Shown here: positions 14,868-14,876 of the stretch, one piece after another
Layout: the number at the start of each line of letters is the position of its first letter
How positions within the stretch are numbered: position 1 is the stretch's first letter
Assembly (NCBI GenBank): GCA_934541205.1
Contig: CAKTDK010000030.1
Span: forward strand, 1-14,876
Direction of reading: 5' to 3'
Length of the DNA stretch: 14,876 bases
From: an uncultured Eubacteriales bacterium
GTDB lineage: Bacteria > Bacillota > Clostridia > Oscillospirales > RGIG7773
The notes under the pieces: generated by a model
What the model saw: the letters and a program-made list of their open reading frames with translations, nothing else
What the model was told of the DNA's origin: nothing
Database searches by the model: none
Position numbers and translations under genes: made by a program

Positions 14868-14876
14868 TAACAGTAT

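Overview
The window looks like a chromosomal accessory region of a low-GC Gram-positive bacterium, probably a clostridium-type Firmicute. The DNA is very AT-rich. Strong GGAGG-type ribosome sites precede most genes, signal peptides and lipoboxes are of Gram-positive type, and near-consensus sigma-A promoters and U-tract terminators are visible. All supported genes lie on the + strand. TAA, TGA and TAG all end intact genes, so the standard code applies. I see no tRNA, rRNA, CRISPR array, transposase or integrase.

Region A (1-4028) is a tight operon cut by the left edge: an adenylate-forming (AMP-binding) ligase, a CYTH/triphosphate-tunnel protein and a large alpha/beta hydrolase with a candidate Ser-Asp-His triad. 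The first two genes overlap by 8 bases. The hydrolase ATG starts one base after the CYTH stop codon. The operon looks metabolic or biosynthetic, but the substrate cannot be read from the sequence.

Region B (4064-8407) starts with a membrane-anchored protein with a C-terminal DNRLRE-like (wall/carbohydrate-binding type) module. A small secreted protein ending in Arg-Trp-Trp follows. Then come three cytoplasmic-looking genes: a leucine-rich repeat protein, a WG-repeat protein and an unrecognised 126-residue protein. Between them lie two short orphan coding tails (6589-6651 and 7808-7915) that continue in frame after the LRR and WG stop codons. The alternation of 'secreted-protein end, then cytoplasmic repeat or small protein', three times over, resembles a decayed effector/immunity cassette array. 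That reading is an inference.

Region C (8476-13819) has its own extended -10 promoter. It encodes a lipoprotein paralogue of the DNRLRE-like protein, then a secreted 406-codon reading frame broken by an in-frame TAG. Three tandem diverged copies of a membrane-anchored extracytoplasmic family follow, resembling the C-terminal sensor part of anti-sigma factors (Sigma_reg_C type). The first two copies are intact; the third is broken by two stops. Regions B and C thus share a plan: an anchored DNRLRE-like protein followed by a secreted protein with a C-terminal Trp.

Region D (13828-14876) holds the last codons of a lost HD-GYP gene, a terminator, a self-contained 64-codon gene with near-perfect promoter and terminator, a small membrane zinc-ribbon protein, and a promoter pointing out of the window. 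The many gene ends and broken frames suggest a locus under repeated recombination and decay.
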